From Chionis minor (lineage: Eukaryota > Chordata > Aves > Charadriiformes > Chionididae), in NCBI GenBank assembly GCA_013398295.1, contig VZSF01008489.1, positions 367,605 to 431,604 of the forward strand: a stretch of DNA of 64,000 bases, given 5' to 3'. Shown here one piece after another: positions 26,301 through 59,441 of the stretch. The notes beneath the pieces were generated by a model. That model did not search any database. It was not told the origin of the DNA and worked only from the letters and a program-made list of their open reading frames with translations. The stretch's first letter is position 1; each line of letters opens with the position of its first letter. The translations under genes were made by a program, and so were the position numbers.

Positions 26301-27500
26301 CTCACACAAAATTCATATACACCAAGTCGTAAAAGAGTAATATCACACACTCTGTCCACCTCAGAGCGCTCAACCCATATGATGAACGTTAACTAAACCA
26401 GGATACCCACTTGTTGGTAAGCACCACCTCGCACGGCAGAGGAAACAAGGACAGGCGAGAACTCCCATGAGATGTCGTACCAGCTGGTCAAAGGGGTAAC
26501 CTGGATTCACAGCGCTTTATAGATAAACAGGCACTATCAAACAAACTTGCTAGCCCTTCCCTCAGGTCACCTAAATGACTTGCCAAATAACTCAGGGACT
26601 GAGCTGGAACTCCAAAAAACTGGAACAAAAGGGGAATCTTACGGCTTTATGACTTTCTGTAATGAGGAGGTGAGGCTAGCCAGAGAACTGCAAACCAAAC
26701 ACATCTAGGGGCTCAACTTCAGTCAGCAGAAAGGAGACATTGAGAGTCTTCACGGATTTGGGGCTAATTCCCCAAGGCCCAAAGACAAGCCACAGTCTCC
26801 AGGAGTCTCCACACGGGCCGCCGGTGTGGTGCAGGGGATGCAGCTGACAATCCAGCACGGGAAGCGCAGCACGTTCCCACTGGAGAAGCGGACAGAGACA
26901 GGGTATCCCACTCTTCGCCGCCGGAGGGATGGATTTCTCACTGTGTCATCAGGCACCGTCCCCTGGGCCAGAGCAGGGGGAGTCTCGCACGCAGTTTCCA
27001 GGGTTTTGTCCAGCGGGACGTGAGGCGTCCCGAGCGGAGCCGGTCCCCGGTGGGGCGGGGGATGATCAGCGGCGGCACGGCCGCTTGGGGACGGCCCCTT
27101 CCCTTCCCCTCGCAAAGCTCCCGCTGCGGTCGCGCCCCTGTTACCCCGAGCTCCCCGACCCCGCCGGGCCGCTCCCGCCCAAGGCCGCCCGGGCCGTCGC
27201 CGGATCACGGTGGCCCGACACGCTGGCGGCTCTCCCGACCCCCGCCGCCCCGGGGCCGGACCTCCCGCCGCCCACGCCGCCCGCTCCAGCCTCACCACGG
27301 AGATGGGGACCGGGGGGGCGAGGGGTGGGCGGCCCTAAGGGGAGCGGCGCCGAGGCCGGTGCTGAGGGGGCGGGATGGGGGACGGCGGCAGGTGCCGCTG
27401 AGGGGACGGCGACGCGGACCCCCGCCCGCGGGGAAAGGCCTCACGGCCGCCAGACCACCCAGCCCCAGCCCCCGCCCAGGCCCGCAGCCCCGCACTCACC
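11216..27500 (-). CDS. VMP1: VMP1, vacuole membrane protein 1, 5' part (exons 1-5; coding from 18,663)
   Basis: VMP1 is a multi-spanning ER membrane protein with a VTT/DedA-type fold. It works with TMEM41B as a lipid scramblase in autophagosome formation and lipoprotein release. Coding pieces on the minus strand are 18588-18663 (start [12 protein letters not shown]), 16136-16271, 13665-13755 and 11216-11326. All have consensus GT-AG borders and compatible phases, giving about 137 residues of a family usually near 400. The cytosolic N-terminus is charged ([11 protein letters not shown]), followed by [15 protein letters not shown], a hydrophobic segment ([19 protein letters not shown]) and the strongly conserved [21 protein letters not shown] non-coding first exon ends at 27500 in the CpG island. 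No exon 6 was found below 11,216, so the rest, and the miR-21 gene that lies near the 3' end of VMP1 in vertebrates, should be beyond the left edge. Identification rests on remembered family sequence and on the PTRH2/CLTC neighbourhood. Confidence 0.95.
12459..12471 (-). promoter_or_regulatory. Weak CTCF-like motif
   Basis: On the minus strand it reads GCCGCTAGATGGC, one mismatch (A to G) from the CTCF core. It lies about 135 bp before the CR1 fragment. Confidence 0.25.
12606..12732 (+). mobile_element. CR1 LINE, 3' end fragment
   Basis: The sequence GGTTGGACGAGGCTTTGAGG begins a close match to the CR1 3' UTR. It continues through AACCTGGTCTAGCAGGAGGT and AAGGTCCCTTCCAACC to the terminal ATTCTATGATTC. 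Only the last ~125 bp of the element remain, which is the usual 5' truncation. CR1 is the dominant LINE of birds and other reptiles, so it is strong evidence of lineage. Confidence 0.9.
13665..13755 (-). CDS. VMP1: VMP1 exon 4 (first membrane segment)
   Basis: 91 nt: one base completes a Lys codon, then 30 codons. It encodes [18 protein letters not shown] and [12 protein letters not shown], a hydrophobic helix of about 20 residues followed by the conserved YxEGxHQQ lumenal motif. The donor is CAG|GTATGA. Confidence 0.94.
13756..16135 (-). other. VMP1 intron 3
   Basis: 2.4 kb, mostly AT-rich unique sequence. I saw no exon, repeat family or clear regulatory cluster. Confidence 0.75.
16136..16271 (-). 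CDS. VMP1: VMP1 exon 3
   Basis: 136 nt between acceptor TTTGCAG and donor AAA|GTAAAG. It encodes a basic stretch ([11 protein letters not shown]) and then [18 protein letters not shown], the amphipathic lead-in to the first membrane segment. The phases (2 nt in, 2 nt out) join exons 2 and 4 without loss. Confidence 0.94.
16272..18587 (-). other. VMP1 intron 2
   Basis: 2.3 kb of AT-rich sequence with short poly-A/T tracts. I saw no other feature. Confidence 0.75.
18588..18689 (-). CDS. VMP1: VMP1 exon 2 (start codon exon)
   Basis: The acceptor (CTGTTAG) lies just above 18689 and the donor (CAG|GTAGGT) just below 18588. The ATG is at 18663-18661. It encodes [15 protein letters not shown] followed by KEQHNGNFT, and ends one base into the next codon. 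This matches the hydrophilic cytosolic N-terminus of VMP1. The first 26 nt of the exon are 5' UTR. Confidence 0.93.
20634..20752 (+). mobile_element. CR1 LINE, 3' end fragment
   Basis: GGTTGGACGGGGCTTTGAGC begins a second match to the CR1 3' UTR. It continues to GGAACTAGGTGATCTTTAAG and TCCTTTCCAACTC, and ends in a worn tail (CCATTCGATGATG). It has the same orientation as the copy at 12.6 kb. An AT/AC-rich simple repeat follows. Confidence 0.88.
20741..20830. repeat. AT/AC low-complexity tract
   Basis: An ATATAT and ACACAC-rich stretch directly behind the CR1 tail, a common site for microsatellite growth. Confidence 0.7.
21911..21960. repeat. Perfect 2 x 25-bp tandem duplication
   Basis: A 25-bp unit beginning CACTTCTTACGAATGC occurs at 21911-21935 and again, without mismatch, at 21936-21960, in VMP1 intron 1. 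Confidence 0.9.
26162..26178. repeat. AT microsatellite
   Basis: An (AT)n run followed by a poly-A tract in VMP1 intron 1. Confidence 0.8.
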
Positions 27501-27560
27501 CCGCTCCGCGCCGGCGGCTGCCGCTGGGCCCGGGCCAACCCGGAAGTAGGGGCGGGCCCA
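27500..27560 (-). other. VMP1: VMP1 exon 1 (5' UTR)
   Basis: A strong minus-strand donor (GGG|GTGAGT) has its last exonic base at 27500. The exon is GC-rich and has no in-frame start matching VMP1, so it should be untranslated leader. The transcription start is not visible; 27560 is only a guess based on the nearby ETS site and the compact promoter. Confidence 0.6.
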
Positions 27561-27728
27561 ACTCCGCCGCTTCCCGCCCACCGGCGTCGCGTCACTTCCC
27601 GCGCGCCGCACTGCCGGCCCCTCTCTCCCTGCCGTGGGCCGCCGCCGGCCCCGCCCCTCGCCTGCACGCGGTGGTGGTGTCACTTCCGGGCGACGGCGGG
27701 GCGGCAGCGGCCTGGCGGGCGCTCGGCG
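27501..27728. promoter_or_regulatory. Bidirectional promoter, VMP1 (-) and PTRH2 (+)
   Basis: The first-exon donors of the two genes are only about 230 bp apart and face away from each other. ETS/GABP-type sites occur at 27540-27547 (CCGGAAGT) and 27682-27689 (ACTTCCGG). E2F-like TTCCCGCC lies near 27571 and TTCCCGCGC near 27597, with GGGCGGG-type Sp sites between. There is no TATA box. This is typical of housekeeping bidirectional promoters, where GABP sites are characteristic. Confidence 0.7.
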
Positions 27729-27729
27729 G
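27690..27729 (+). other. PTRH2: PTRH2 exon 1 (5' UTR, 3' part)
   Basis: A consensus donor (GGCGG|GTGAGC) ends an untranslated first exon at 27729. The transcription start is not visible, so the left limit is approximate. Confidence 0.5.
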
Positions 27730-28231
27730 GTGAGCGGCGGAGGGGAGGGGAATGGCGGGGAATGGCGGCGGCCTGGCCCGGCCCGGTTCGGTTCTGTTCT
27801 TGCCTGCCTCTTCCCGCGGGTGCAGCCGCTCCCCCCGCGGGCTGGCGGGGCCGCGGCTGCCGCAGCCCTCGGTGGAGCTGGAGGCGGCTCCGCGCCTCGG
27901 CCCTAACGCCCATTTTGGGTGTTAACTTTAATCCCCCCCCCCCATGCCACCCCCGTTTCACCGTTTCTCTCACCATTTTTGGGTGCAAGTTCCACCCGAT
28001 TTGCCGTTTTTTTCCCTTGGTTGTGCCTCCCGCCTTGAAGCCCCTCAGCGGGCCGTTGTGCAGCGTCACTGCTGACGAGTTCGCCGCGAAAAAGCCGTAG
28101 TGCACTAAGGAAGGTGTCTCTGAACATCCTTTCCCAGCGCACAAAGATGGAATGGTTCTTTTTTAAAGAAAAAACCCAAAAGTCGTTTGTCTCCAAATGC
28201 CGGAGTAAATTCTTTTTCTCGCCTTTCCTAG
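27730..28231 (+). other. PTRH2 intron 1
   Basis: About 500 bp, GC-rich at its start, with a C run near 27935. It ends in the acceptor TTTTTCTCGCCTTTCCTAG just before the coding exon. Confidence 0.6.
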
Positions 28232-28249
28232 CCAGTCTCCAGCCCCACG

Positions 28250-28768
28250 ATGGATTATCTCTCCAAGTCCGGGTTCCTCAGCGTCATCGCGGGAGTCGCG
28301 TGCGGAGTGTGCCTGGGATGGGGCATTCGCGGGAGGCTCCTGAGGCGGCCCCAAGCCGGACTGGCCGCTCCCGCCAACAGCCTGGGGAGCGAAGCCGACG
28401 TCATGGGAGAGTCCGGGGAGTTCAAGATGGTGCTGATCGTCCGCAACGATTTGAAGATGGGAAAGGGGAAAGTAGCGGCGCAATGTTCCCACGCTGCAGT
28501 TTCTGCCTACAAGCAAGTTCAGAGAAGAAACCCTGAACTCCTGAAGCAGTGGGAGTACTGCGGCCAGCCTAAAGTGGTGCTCAAAGCTCCCGACGAGGAG
28601 ACTCTCATCCAGCTCCTGGCTGATGCTAAACACCTCGGACTGACCGTGAGCTTAATCCAAGACGCGGGTCGTACTCAGATAGCTCCCGGCTCCCGGACAG
28701 TCCTTGGTATTGGACCGGGACCAGCTGATGTAGTAGATAAAGTTTCTGGTCACCTAAAACTCTTCTAA
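28250..28768 (+). CDS. PTRH2: PTRH2, peptidyl-tRNA hydrolase 2 (BIT1)
   Basis: Complete 172-codon frame in one exon. PTRH2 hydrolyses the ester bond of peptidyl-tRNA to recycle tRNA. In vertebrates it is anchored at mitochondria and, as BIT1, takes part in anoikis signalling. Residues 8-26 form a hydrophobic anchor ([19 protein letters not shown]), then a variable linker. The Pth2 domain runs from about residue 57 to the end, with [11 protein letters not shown] (71-81), [11 protein letters not shown] (138-148) and GIGPGPAD (153-160), which carry the conserved Lys, Gln, Asp and Thr of the Pth2 active site. The start at 28250 lies 16-19 nt after the acceptor. Mammalian proteins are about 7 residues longer because of an upstream Met; this MDYL start aligns with their internal Met. 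PTRH2 is head-to-head with VMP1 and tail-to-tail with CLTC, as in other vertebrates. Confidence 0.96.
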   Translation: MDYLSKSGFLSVIAGVACGVCLGWGIRGRLLRRPQAGLAAPANSLGSEADVMGESGEFKMVLIVRNDLKMGKGKVAAQCSHAAVSAYKQVQRRNPELLKQWEYCGQPKVVLKAPDEETLIQLLADAKHLGLTVSLIQDAGRTQIAPGSRTVLGIGPGPADVVDKVSGHLKLF

Positions 28769-28880
28769 ACCAGGGACCAAAGAAATCAGAACGAATATCG
28801 CTACCGAAGGGGTGAAATCCAAGTTTGGGGATTTTTCTGTATATTCTCGCTATAAATAAAAATCACCAGGTTTTGTAAGA
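28769..28880 (+). other. PTRH2: PTRH2 3' UTR with poly(A) signal
   Basis: A short 3' UTR with AATAAA at 28855-28860, 87 nt after the stop codon. Cleavage is expected about 10-25 nt further on. Confidence 0.7.
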
Positions 28881-30260
28881 GATTTACATTTGGAAATCGT
28901 GCATTTCTCTGGCTTCTAGGTTGTGTTCTAAAGCGGGAAAGAAAATGCTGCGCTCAGTGGAACTGAGGGAAGTAGAGCTGGTAGAATTTTACTACCTGTA
29001 AGAAAGAGCCCAGTACATTTAAGACTTGTGCGATTGCTTGAGGATGTCACGCTTTGTCCGGGTTATTGGCTGAGTAGGAGCGTGAGTAAAGGTTAAGTGA
29101 ATTTGTCCCACACCCTCGAAGTGACAGGTTTCCCCTGCCCTACAGGAGGTGTTTTGAGCTTTTTTTGTTGGTGTTTTGATGGGATTGTTTTTGTTCATGG
29201 GTTTTTTTTGTTGTTTTGTTTGAGAGATCCATTCTTTAGTTCAGAAGGGCTGAGCTGCTGGAACAGTTAAGAATTGCCCCAGAGAGCTGGGGGTAGCTGC
29301 AGCCAGCTTCCGGCACAAACACTTTCCACCAGAGTAACTGACTGATGCAATATGAGACTATATGGTATGAGACTGACCAAGTCAAACCAGCTTTGCAGCC
29401 CAGACCTTCAGGACCAGTACAGTCGCTGGGAGGGGCTGTAAGCCACGCTCCAGGCTGGAGGCGTCGCTGGACCTACTGCGCTTGCAGGAACGTGTAAGCA
29501 GGTCCGCAGGCCCCACTTAGCCAAGGCAGAGGTGGGGTCACCCTACAGAGAAACAGCTTTTCCTAAAAATCCTGTTTTACATGGGATTGACAAGTCATCC
29601 TGTGTTTAAGGATGTTGCTGGATGGAGTTCAGAGCGTGCTGATCCTGGCTCCTGGAAGTTCTACCCTTGCCTGCCTTTGTAGGTGGAGTGCTGCGGAACA
29701 CTGCACTTTGAAGTAGGTGGACTTTCTACAAGTCAGTTGTGCAAGGGCTGTTTCGTGAGAATGCTGCTGTTGAGTGCACGTCTTGCAGCCTCTCAGCCAG
29801 GTCTTCCTTCTGTTCTCTCTGCTACAACACATGGCATAGGAACTCAGCTGGACTGGTCTCCATCAGTCCACAGTTTACAGACCCAGAGGGGTTGAAATGC
29901 AAGCATAAGCAACTGGAACACAAAGAATGGAGAATTTTTTTATACTGCACCTCTTATTTAGGCATAATGCTTCTACAAAACTGACCACTATGCACTGCAG
30001 ACTTTGGAACAAAGACCTACAGCCTGTGGCAGGTTAAGCCCCCACAGAGGCCCCCACCCACCATTACCCATGGAAGTGCAGCCGAAGGGCTCACACAGTA
30101 CAACCGTGGAGGGGCAGGAGCAAGCGGGAACGGATTCAGCCTCAGAGCTGGAACCTGACACTGGGGACGGCTCCCAGTTAGGAGCCAGAAGCTTCTACAG
30201 CTATCACAAATACAGCCAGTGCTGTACTTACTCGTTACACTCAAGTATGACAGTATTCAT
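28881..30260. other. Intergenic DNA between convergent PTRH2 and CLTC
   Basis: About 1.4 kb between the 3' ends of two convergent genes, with a T/G-rich stretch at about 29160-29225. I saw no gene or repeat family. Longer 3' UTRs of either gene could reach into it. Confidence 0.6.
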
Positions 30261-30261
30261 A

Positions 30262-31545
30262 GAGCAACATTTAAGTCAATTTTATTTGAAGCTAAATATA
30301 TTTAAGGCAACTTACATACCTAGAACATGATCTCAATTTAACTGACACACCCTACTACAATCCTAATGTATCATCTGATCAAATATGCTGTAGTTGACCA
30401 CAGTGCAGCCAACTATTGAAAAGTGCTATTTTCTTCTCTCTGGCATAATCTTTCTATAAAAAAGCATCACATATTTTCTTGTATTGCCCCTCAGTGCAAG
30501 ACACCACTAACGGTCTCCATTGCTGCCCTCCTCGTGGCCCCTCACACCCTTGAATGTACGCATTTGCACGCCCCATACTACTAGCACTGTAATACTTGGT
30601 TCGAGTTCAAAAGGTCCTTTTTGAAGACAGTAAAGTGAAGCTACCACTATGCAGCATGTCCACAGTCCAGTAATTTATTTTTAAATCGAGTAATTTCAAA
30701 TTGCACAAACAAAACTGAACAGCAATATGCTTGAATTCTCTCTTCTGTACACTCAAAACAGTGATCTAAAACACCACAATATCCAACATACACAAACCTC
30801 AGGGCAGGGTTAGTAAATACACAGATTGGAATCATGGTGCTCTGTTCCTGAATGGAATGTCCCACAAAAGCACAGGATACAGCACAACATAAGGTCATCT
30901 GTTACATATGGAGTGAGCAAAAAGACACTAGCATTTTCTATATGCATAACTGGAAAAACCTGCATAGGTTAAGGAAAAAAAAATTTTACTCATTTTAAGT
31001 CAGGCAAGGTTGTCTGTACGCATTTTAAATTCTTTTAGAGCTATGCAATCCAACCAGGGTAGGATATGCTGATTAGTGTTGTCTCTTGTCAGCAGTCTTG
31101 CAGGGTCAAATACAAGTATCTTTGCTTTAGCTTTCTCCGAATATACAGTGAGACTTAAATGCATTTAGAATAGACAGTACATACCGTAAGCTGCTCACAT
31201 ACAATGAACTTAAGATTCAATATTAGAGTTTAAACACTATAGAGTGCAAATCAGAATCTTCACAATAGACTTAATGGTAATAAGCAGTCCTGCAAAAGCC
31301 CACTTGAACAAAGTTGTTTAAACTATTCCCCTTTTAAAGTCAAGTCTAAGTGACATGGAATGTGAAAAAGATTTAACATAAGTGATTCAAATAGTTTGCG
31401 CTAGAAAAAACAGTCCTTCATGAAATAAAGGTTACAAGAACACGAGGCAGAACTCTTGCTTTTCCCTGTTATGAGTTAAAGCGGGGAGGGACGGTGGAGT
31501 TTCAGTAAGAAAATACGCTAGCTCCAAACTGACTTGTGCTGCATC
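30262..31545 (-). other. CLTC: CLTC 3' UTR
   Basis: The stop codon TAA is at 31548-31546. Minus-strand AATAAA signals occur at 30679-30674 and 30286-30281, so the 3' UTR is about 0.9 or 1.3 kb depending on which is used. The limit at 30262 assumes cleavage about 20 nt after the distal signal. Confidence 0.6.
30281..30286 (-). terminator. CLTC distal poly(A) signal
   Basis: AATAAA on the minus strand, about 1.26 kb after the stop codon. A proximal AATAAA lies at 30674-30679. Confidence 0.5.
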
Positions 31546-55754
<24,209 letters not shown>

Positions 55755-57965
55755 TTAGCGTTAAGTTACTACCTCAGTATAGCTATGAACAGCTTTTGTG
55801 AAAGCTGCAAGACACACCAGGTTTCACACATATTTGTGACAATGCAACCGTGACACCCAAAACCAGCACGGCACACAAATTCTTGCCCATCTTCAATGAA
55901 ACCCAGCCGGCTTCCTGAAGAAGCCCAGCAGCATTCAAGCGCTTGGCACTTTGTCTTCAAGGTCCATTTACAAATTAATTGAGAACTTAACTTTGGAACC
56001 CCTCATACAGTTTAAGGCACGCTGAACTTGCCTGCTCCTTGTAGCTGTGATAGAGTCACAGCTTCAGTACTCACTCTCACCAGCTTTGCTCCCAGAGCCC
56101 TAGCTTACTCCATTGAGCTTGACAGCTATCACTATTTCAAGCTTAAAATCACGTGTGAGGTGTCTGAGCTTTATCTTTATCCTTGTAGAGTTAAAAAAAG
56201 CTACCTGTCTAGCAATTAGCCTAGTCCTGTCTAGCAGCAAGGCTGCTACCACCCAGGAGGCAGAGCTAACACATATAAGATGGGCACTATTGACATCAGA
56301 AATGGCTCATCCACAGCCATACTTAACATGGAAAATATCATTAAACCACCTCCTTTTCTGCTGAGCTAGTGTCTGCTTCTGTAAACCTTTAAATGCATAA
56401 CTTTAATTTACATTTCTAGTACAGCCTGCAACAAAACAGTTTAGTCAATATCACTTCATTGTGTTTGCAACCGACCAGCGTATTAGTATGGCAGTGGCAA
56501 AACAAAGTTTATTCCTTTTTTAACAGTGGAAAAGCAGACTGGTTAATTGATCTCATACAAATACCCAACTTATACCTCATCAGTTTTCTCCTGTCAGAAG
56601 AATTACCACTTCTAATACTTCAGATATTTTTCTTTACGGGAGACTGAACTTCAAGCCCAAGGTCTCCCAAGAAGGGCTAGACCTTTCAAAGCCATTTTAG
56701 TATTATTGTACTCATCTGAAGCAAAACACTAAGTTCTTATCAGCTGTGCTCTGTACCAGCTCCAGGATGACCACGCCTCAGCTGCTCTGTTCCTGCCTAC
56801 TTGCAGCTTCTGATAAGGAGGGTGTTTTACTACACTTCCCCTTTGTCCTGGCTTTCAGGCAGCACATGCAAGGAACAAGTAACATCTAAACTACAGCACA
56901 CCGTTAAGAGAAAAAGCTTCACAAAAGGCATTTCAATGAATGATCTGTATCACCCAGTGAACCAAGGCAGGCAGTACAGTTTGAGACTCAAAAACAAGTC
57001 AGTTTTAGCTCCTTGGGCCTGCCCAAGGACACAATTTCTAGAAGATGATTCAGCCTTCGTGTATGGCTGGTTCACTCTGTATTTAAGTTCTTTGTCCTAA
57101 AGGACACTATTCCACTGAAGACACCTTGCTCTTTCAGGAGAGGTCTTCACCATTTGAAGCTCTTCAGTCAGGTTCAAACAACAAGATCTCAATGCTGTAC
57201 CAAAAAGACCTTCAGGCTCTTTGATGTTGATTTCACAACTAGTTTACAGATCTTTTAAAGATCAGTTAACACTGATCTTTCGGTACATTTAAGGTCTATC
57301 AGCTTTTCTATTTTGAAAGTCACACTTCCTGTGACTTAACACAGTCAACAGTTTCATTCAAAGACAGCTCCCTTCACATCCAGCCCCTTGACAATAAAGC
57401 CAGGACACTTTCAGGTGAAAGACAGGTGTTTTACCAGCTCTCCCAAGGGAAAACTGCCTTAATGCTGCTACAGCTACAGAAATTAAACCTTACCTCCTGG
57501 ACGGGTCAGAACTCTGTTACTCAGATTTAAGTCAGTGTTTGAGGTCCAGCATCACAGGACCTGACCACACATTCTTCAGCAACACAGATTCACTTAGAAG
57601 ACTTCAGATTTAAGTTCAATTCTCCCTTTCACACCTTTATTTGGGTAGCGTTCTCTAGGCCTGCGACTGATATTTGTGCATCAGCTAGGCAGGGCTATAT
57701 GCAATCTGGTCACACCCCTGCAGGCAGAGAAGGTTTGAAGACAGAAGAGTTGCATCTGGTAGAGCTGGAGAGATTTACTACGATGTGGCAATTCCTTTTG
57801 CTAGGGCTGCAGGCTTAACAGGTGCAAAATCATTAACAAGGAAACCAAGTGCTTGATAAATTCAGTAGAGGAGGGTAGTTCACAAGTGCCAAGTACCCTG
57901 CCTGGCAATAACTGACAGTACCGTACTCAAACGGACTGTTGACAGAACAAATCGAAGAAACAAGC

Positions 57966-58078
57966 CCTAGCAGATGGCAGACCTTTTAGGGAGGTCTGGA
58001 CTTAACCATGGAATCAAAGTTGGTCAGCTAATGCAAGACAGATTTATCTTAATCATGATGAAACTGCCATCTGCTAGG
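57966..58078. promoter_or_regulatory. Convergent pair of CTCF-like motifs (15-bp inverted repeat)
   Basis: CCTAGCAGATGGCAG at 57966-57980 and its exact reverse complement at 58064-58078 are 83 bp apart. Each differs by one base from the CTCF core CCASYAGRKGGC. The inverted pair is certain; CTCF binding is inference. Confidence 0.4.
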
Positions 58079-58797
58079 TGTCACGTCTGAGGTACCCAAC
58101 CCTAGTTAGCAGCAGAAGATGTGGTCCTTTTTAAACTTAAGACCACTTCCAAAGGCTAGCTATTTCTCTGTGAAGATTTAGATTGGCACTGGAGCTCTGA
58201 AGAAAGCTCGGAAGAGTTTTCTGATGGAGGCACGACCATTAATGAGGTCTTTTAAGTACACAAGCTCTTTCTGCTACCATTTCATCTTTTAATCTCAAGA
58301 GATCCATGTGCACAAACCAAGTCTGCTCTGAGCACGGAGACAGGAAGTCAACTCTAACCGTGACGATCTCTGTGTTTGACAACACAGGAGCACCACCAGC
58401 CAAGAGTGGTACTTGCTTTGCTCAACTGGTAAGGCTCAGGGTAACTTTTCTTGGCTGCACTCAGACCGGATGCACAGAACTCCTGAGAGTATAAATCACC
58501 CCCTGGAGTACAGGTTTTCTTCCTCAAACAGGCTAAAGTTCAGGTGAATGAAGCAGGAGTGTTTATGAAGCTAAGCAAAGTAAACAGAGACTAAGATTAC
58601 TATTAAGGAACACAACAGCAGGTATTTCTTTGGAGGTTTTTATTATGAAAGTTTCAATACTATTCTACATACAAATTCCTGAGTTTACACTACAACTAAA
58701 AGAGTCCAGGGGTTTATGGCAGATTTTTCTATCCCTTCTCCTCTTACCATAGAGGAAAACACCCAAACACTTAATATAGCACATTTAGGTCCTTTAC

Positions 58798-58828
58798 CTT
58801 TCACCAATTCAGAAACCAGTTTAAAAAA
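58798..58828 (-). other. 31-nt exon-like segment in CLTC intron 1
   Basis: The minus strand has a strong acceptor (CTTTTTTCCCCCCAG), 31 nt and the donor AAAG|GTAAAG. One frame is open (FFKLVSELVK), but joined in the frame of the 142-nt segment it meets a stop at once. It may be a cryptic exon. Confidence 0.2.
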
Positions 58829-59299
58829 CTGGGGGGAAAAAAGAAGGAATCATAAGATACTCCTACATTACACCATGAGAAACACTTCCTTGGCATTTAA
58901 GCAGGTATGAAAGCAGAACTTGCTAGCTATGCTTGGGCAACCAATTGACAGTTCAAATTATTTTACACCAACATTTCTTGGAAAATTCAGTTATACCAGT
59001 CTCCCAAAAGCATGTTCAGAAGAAAGTGGAAGCAGCTGCTCCATTAGAGTGGAACCATGAAACAAGCTGCCAGAGACAGCAGCAACTCTCCTGTTCAGCA
59101 GAGATGGAGCCTTGAAGGACTCGACTAACTCGAGGCTGGATGCTGCAGTCAATTGTAGGCTGTACTAAATGGTCAAATTCTAAGACAATATTTATCTGAA
59201 CAACGCTGAGAGGTGAATTATAACACGGTAAGTTAAAGTCTGATTAGTAAAATTATTTTTTCACTGGAAGATAATTCAAGTACATTCTTGGTAACTTAC

Positions 59300-59441
59300 C
59301 CAGAGAAGTTGTCATATTACACGCATGTTTGACATCAAACTGAATGGTAAAACTGCTGACAAGAGCCTCTTTATTGACCCCTTCCTGGAACATTCGCTTT
59401 CTTGTGACAGTTTGCTTAGCTGTCAAATAATTTCTCCTTGC
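59300..59441 (-). other. 142-nt exon-like segment in CLTC intron 1
   Basis: The minus strand has acceptor CGCCCTTCCTTGTAG, 142 nt and a strong donor CTGG|GTAAGT. One frame is open throughout (begins ARRNYLTAKQTVTRKRMF, ends CNMTTSLG) and the other two have stops. I do not recognise the peptide. Since 142 is not a multiple of three, splicing it between CLTC exons 1 and 2 would bring a stop 21 codons into exon 2, so it could be a poison exon. A lncRNA exon or chance are alternatives. Confidence 0.3.

Larger units (their letters stand above)
18690..27499 (-). other. VMP1 intron 1
   Basis: 8.8 kb. It contains a CR1 3' fragment (20634-20752) followed by AT/AC low-complexity sequence to about 20830, a perfect 25-bp tandem duplication (21911-21960) and an AT microsatellite (26162-26178). 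From about 26.8 kb it rises into the CpG island. No further coding exon was recognised; extra 5' UTR exons cannot be excluded. Confidence 0.75.
26810..27905. promoter_or_regulatory. CpG island over the VMP1/PTRH2 head-to-head promoter
   Basis: About 1.1 kb of very GC- and CpG-rich sequence, in sharp contrast to the AT-rich introns around it. It covers VMP1 exon 1, the shared promoter and PTRH2 exon 1. The long open frames on both strands here come from the lack of AT-rich stop codons, not from genes. Confidence 0.85.

Noticed and set aside
26750..27733. Long open frames of about 180-240 codons on both strands around the VMP1/PTRH2 promoter
   Set aside because: They lie in a CpG island where stop codons are rare. 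They overlap on both strands, have Pro/Arg/Gly/Ala-rich composition and match no protein I know.
28114..28536. A 140-codon plus-strand frame overlapping the start of PTRH2
   Set aside because: It is in a different frame from PTRH2, begins inside the intron before the acceptor, and has no family resemblance.
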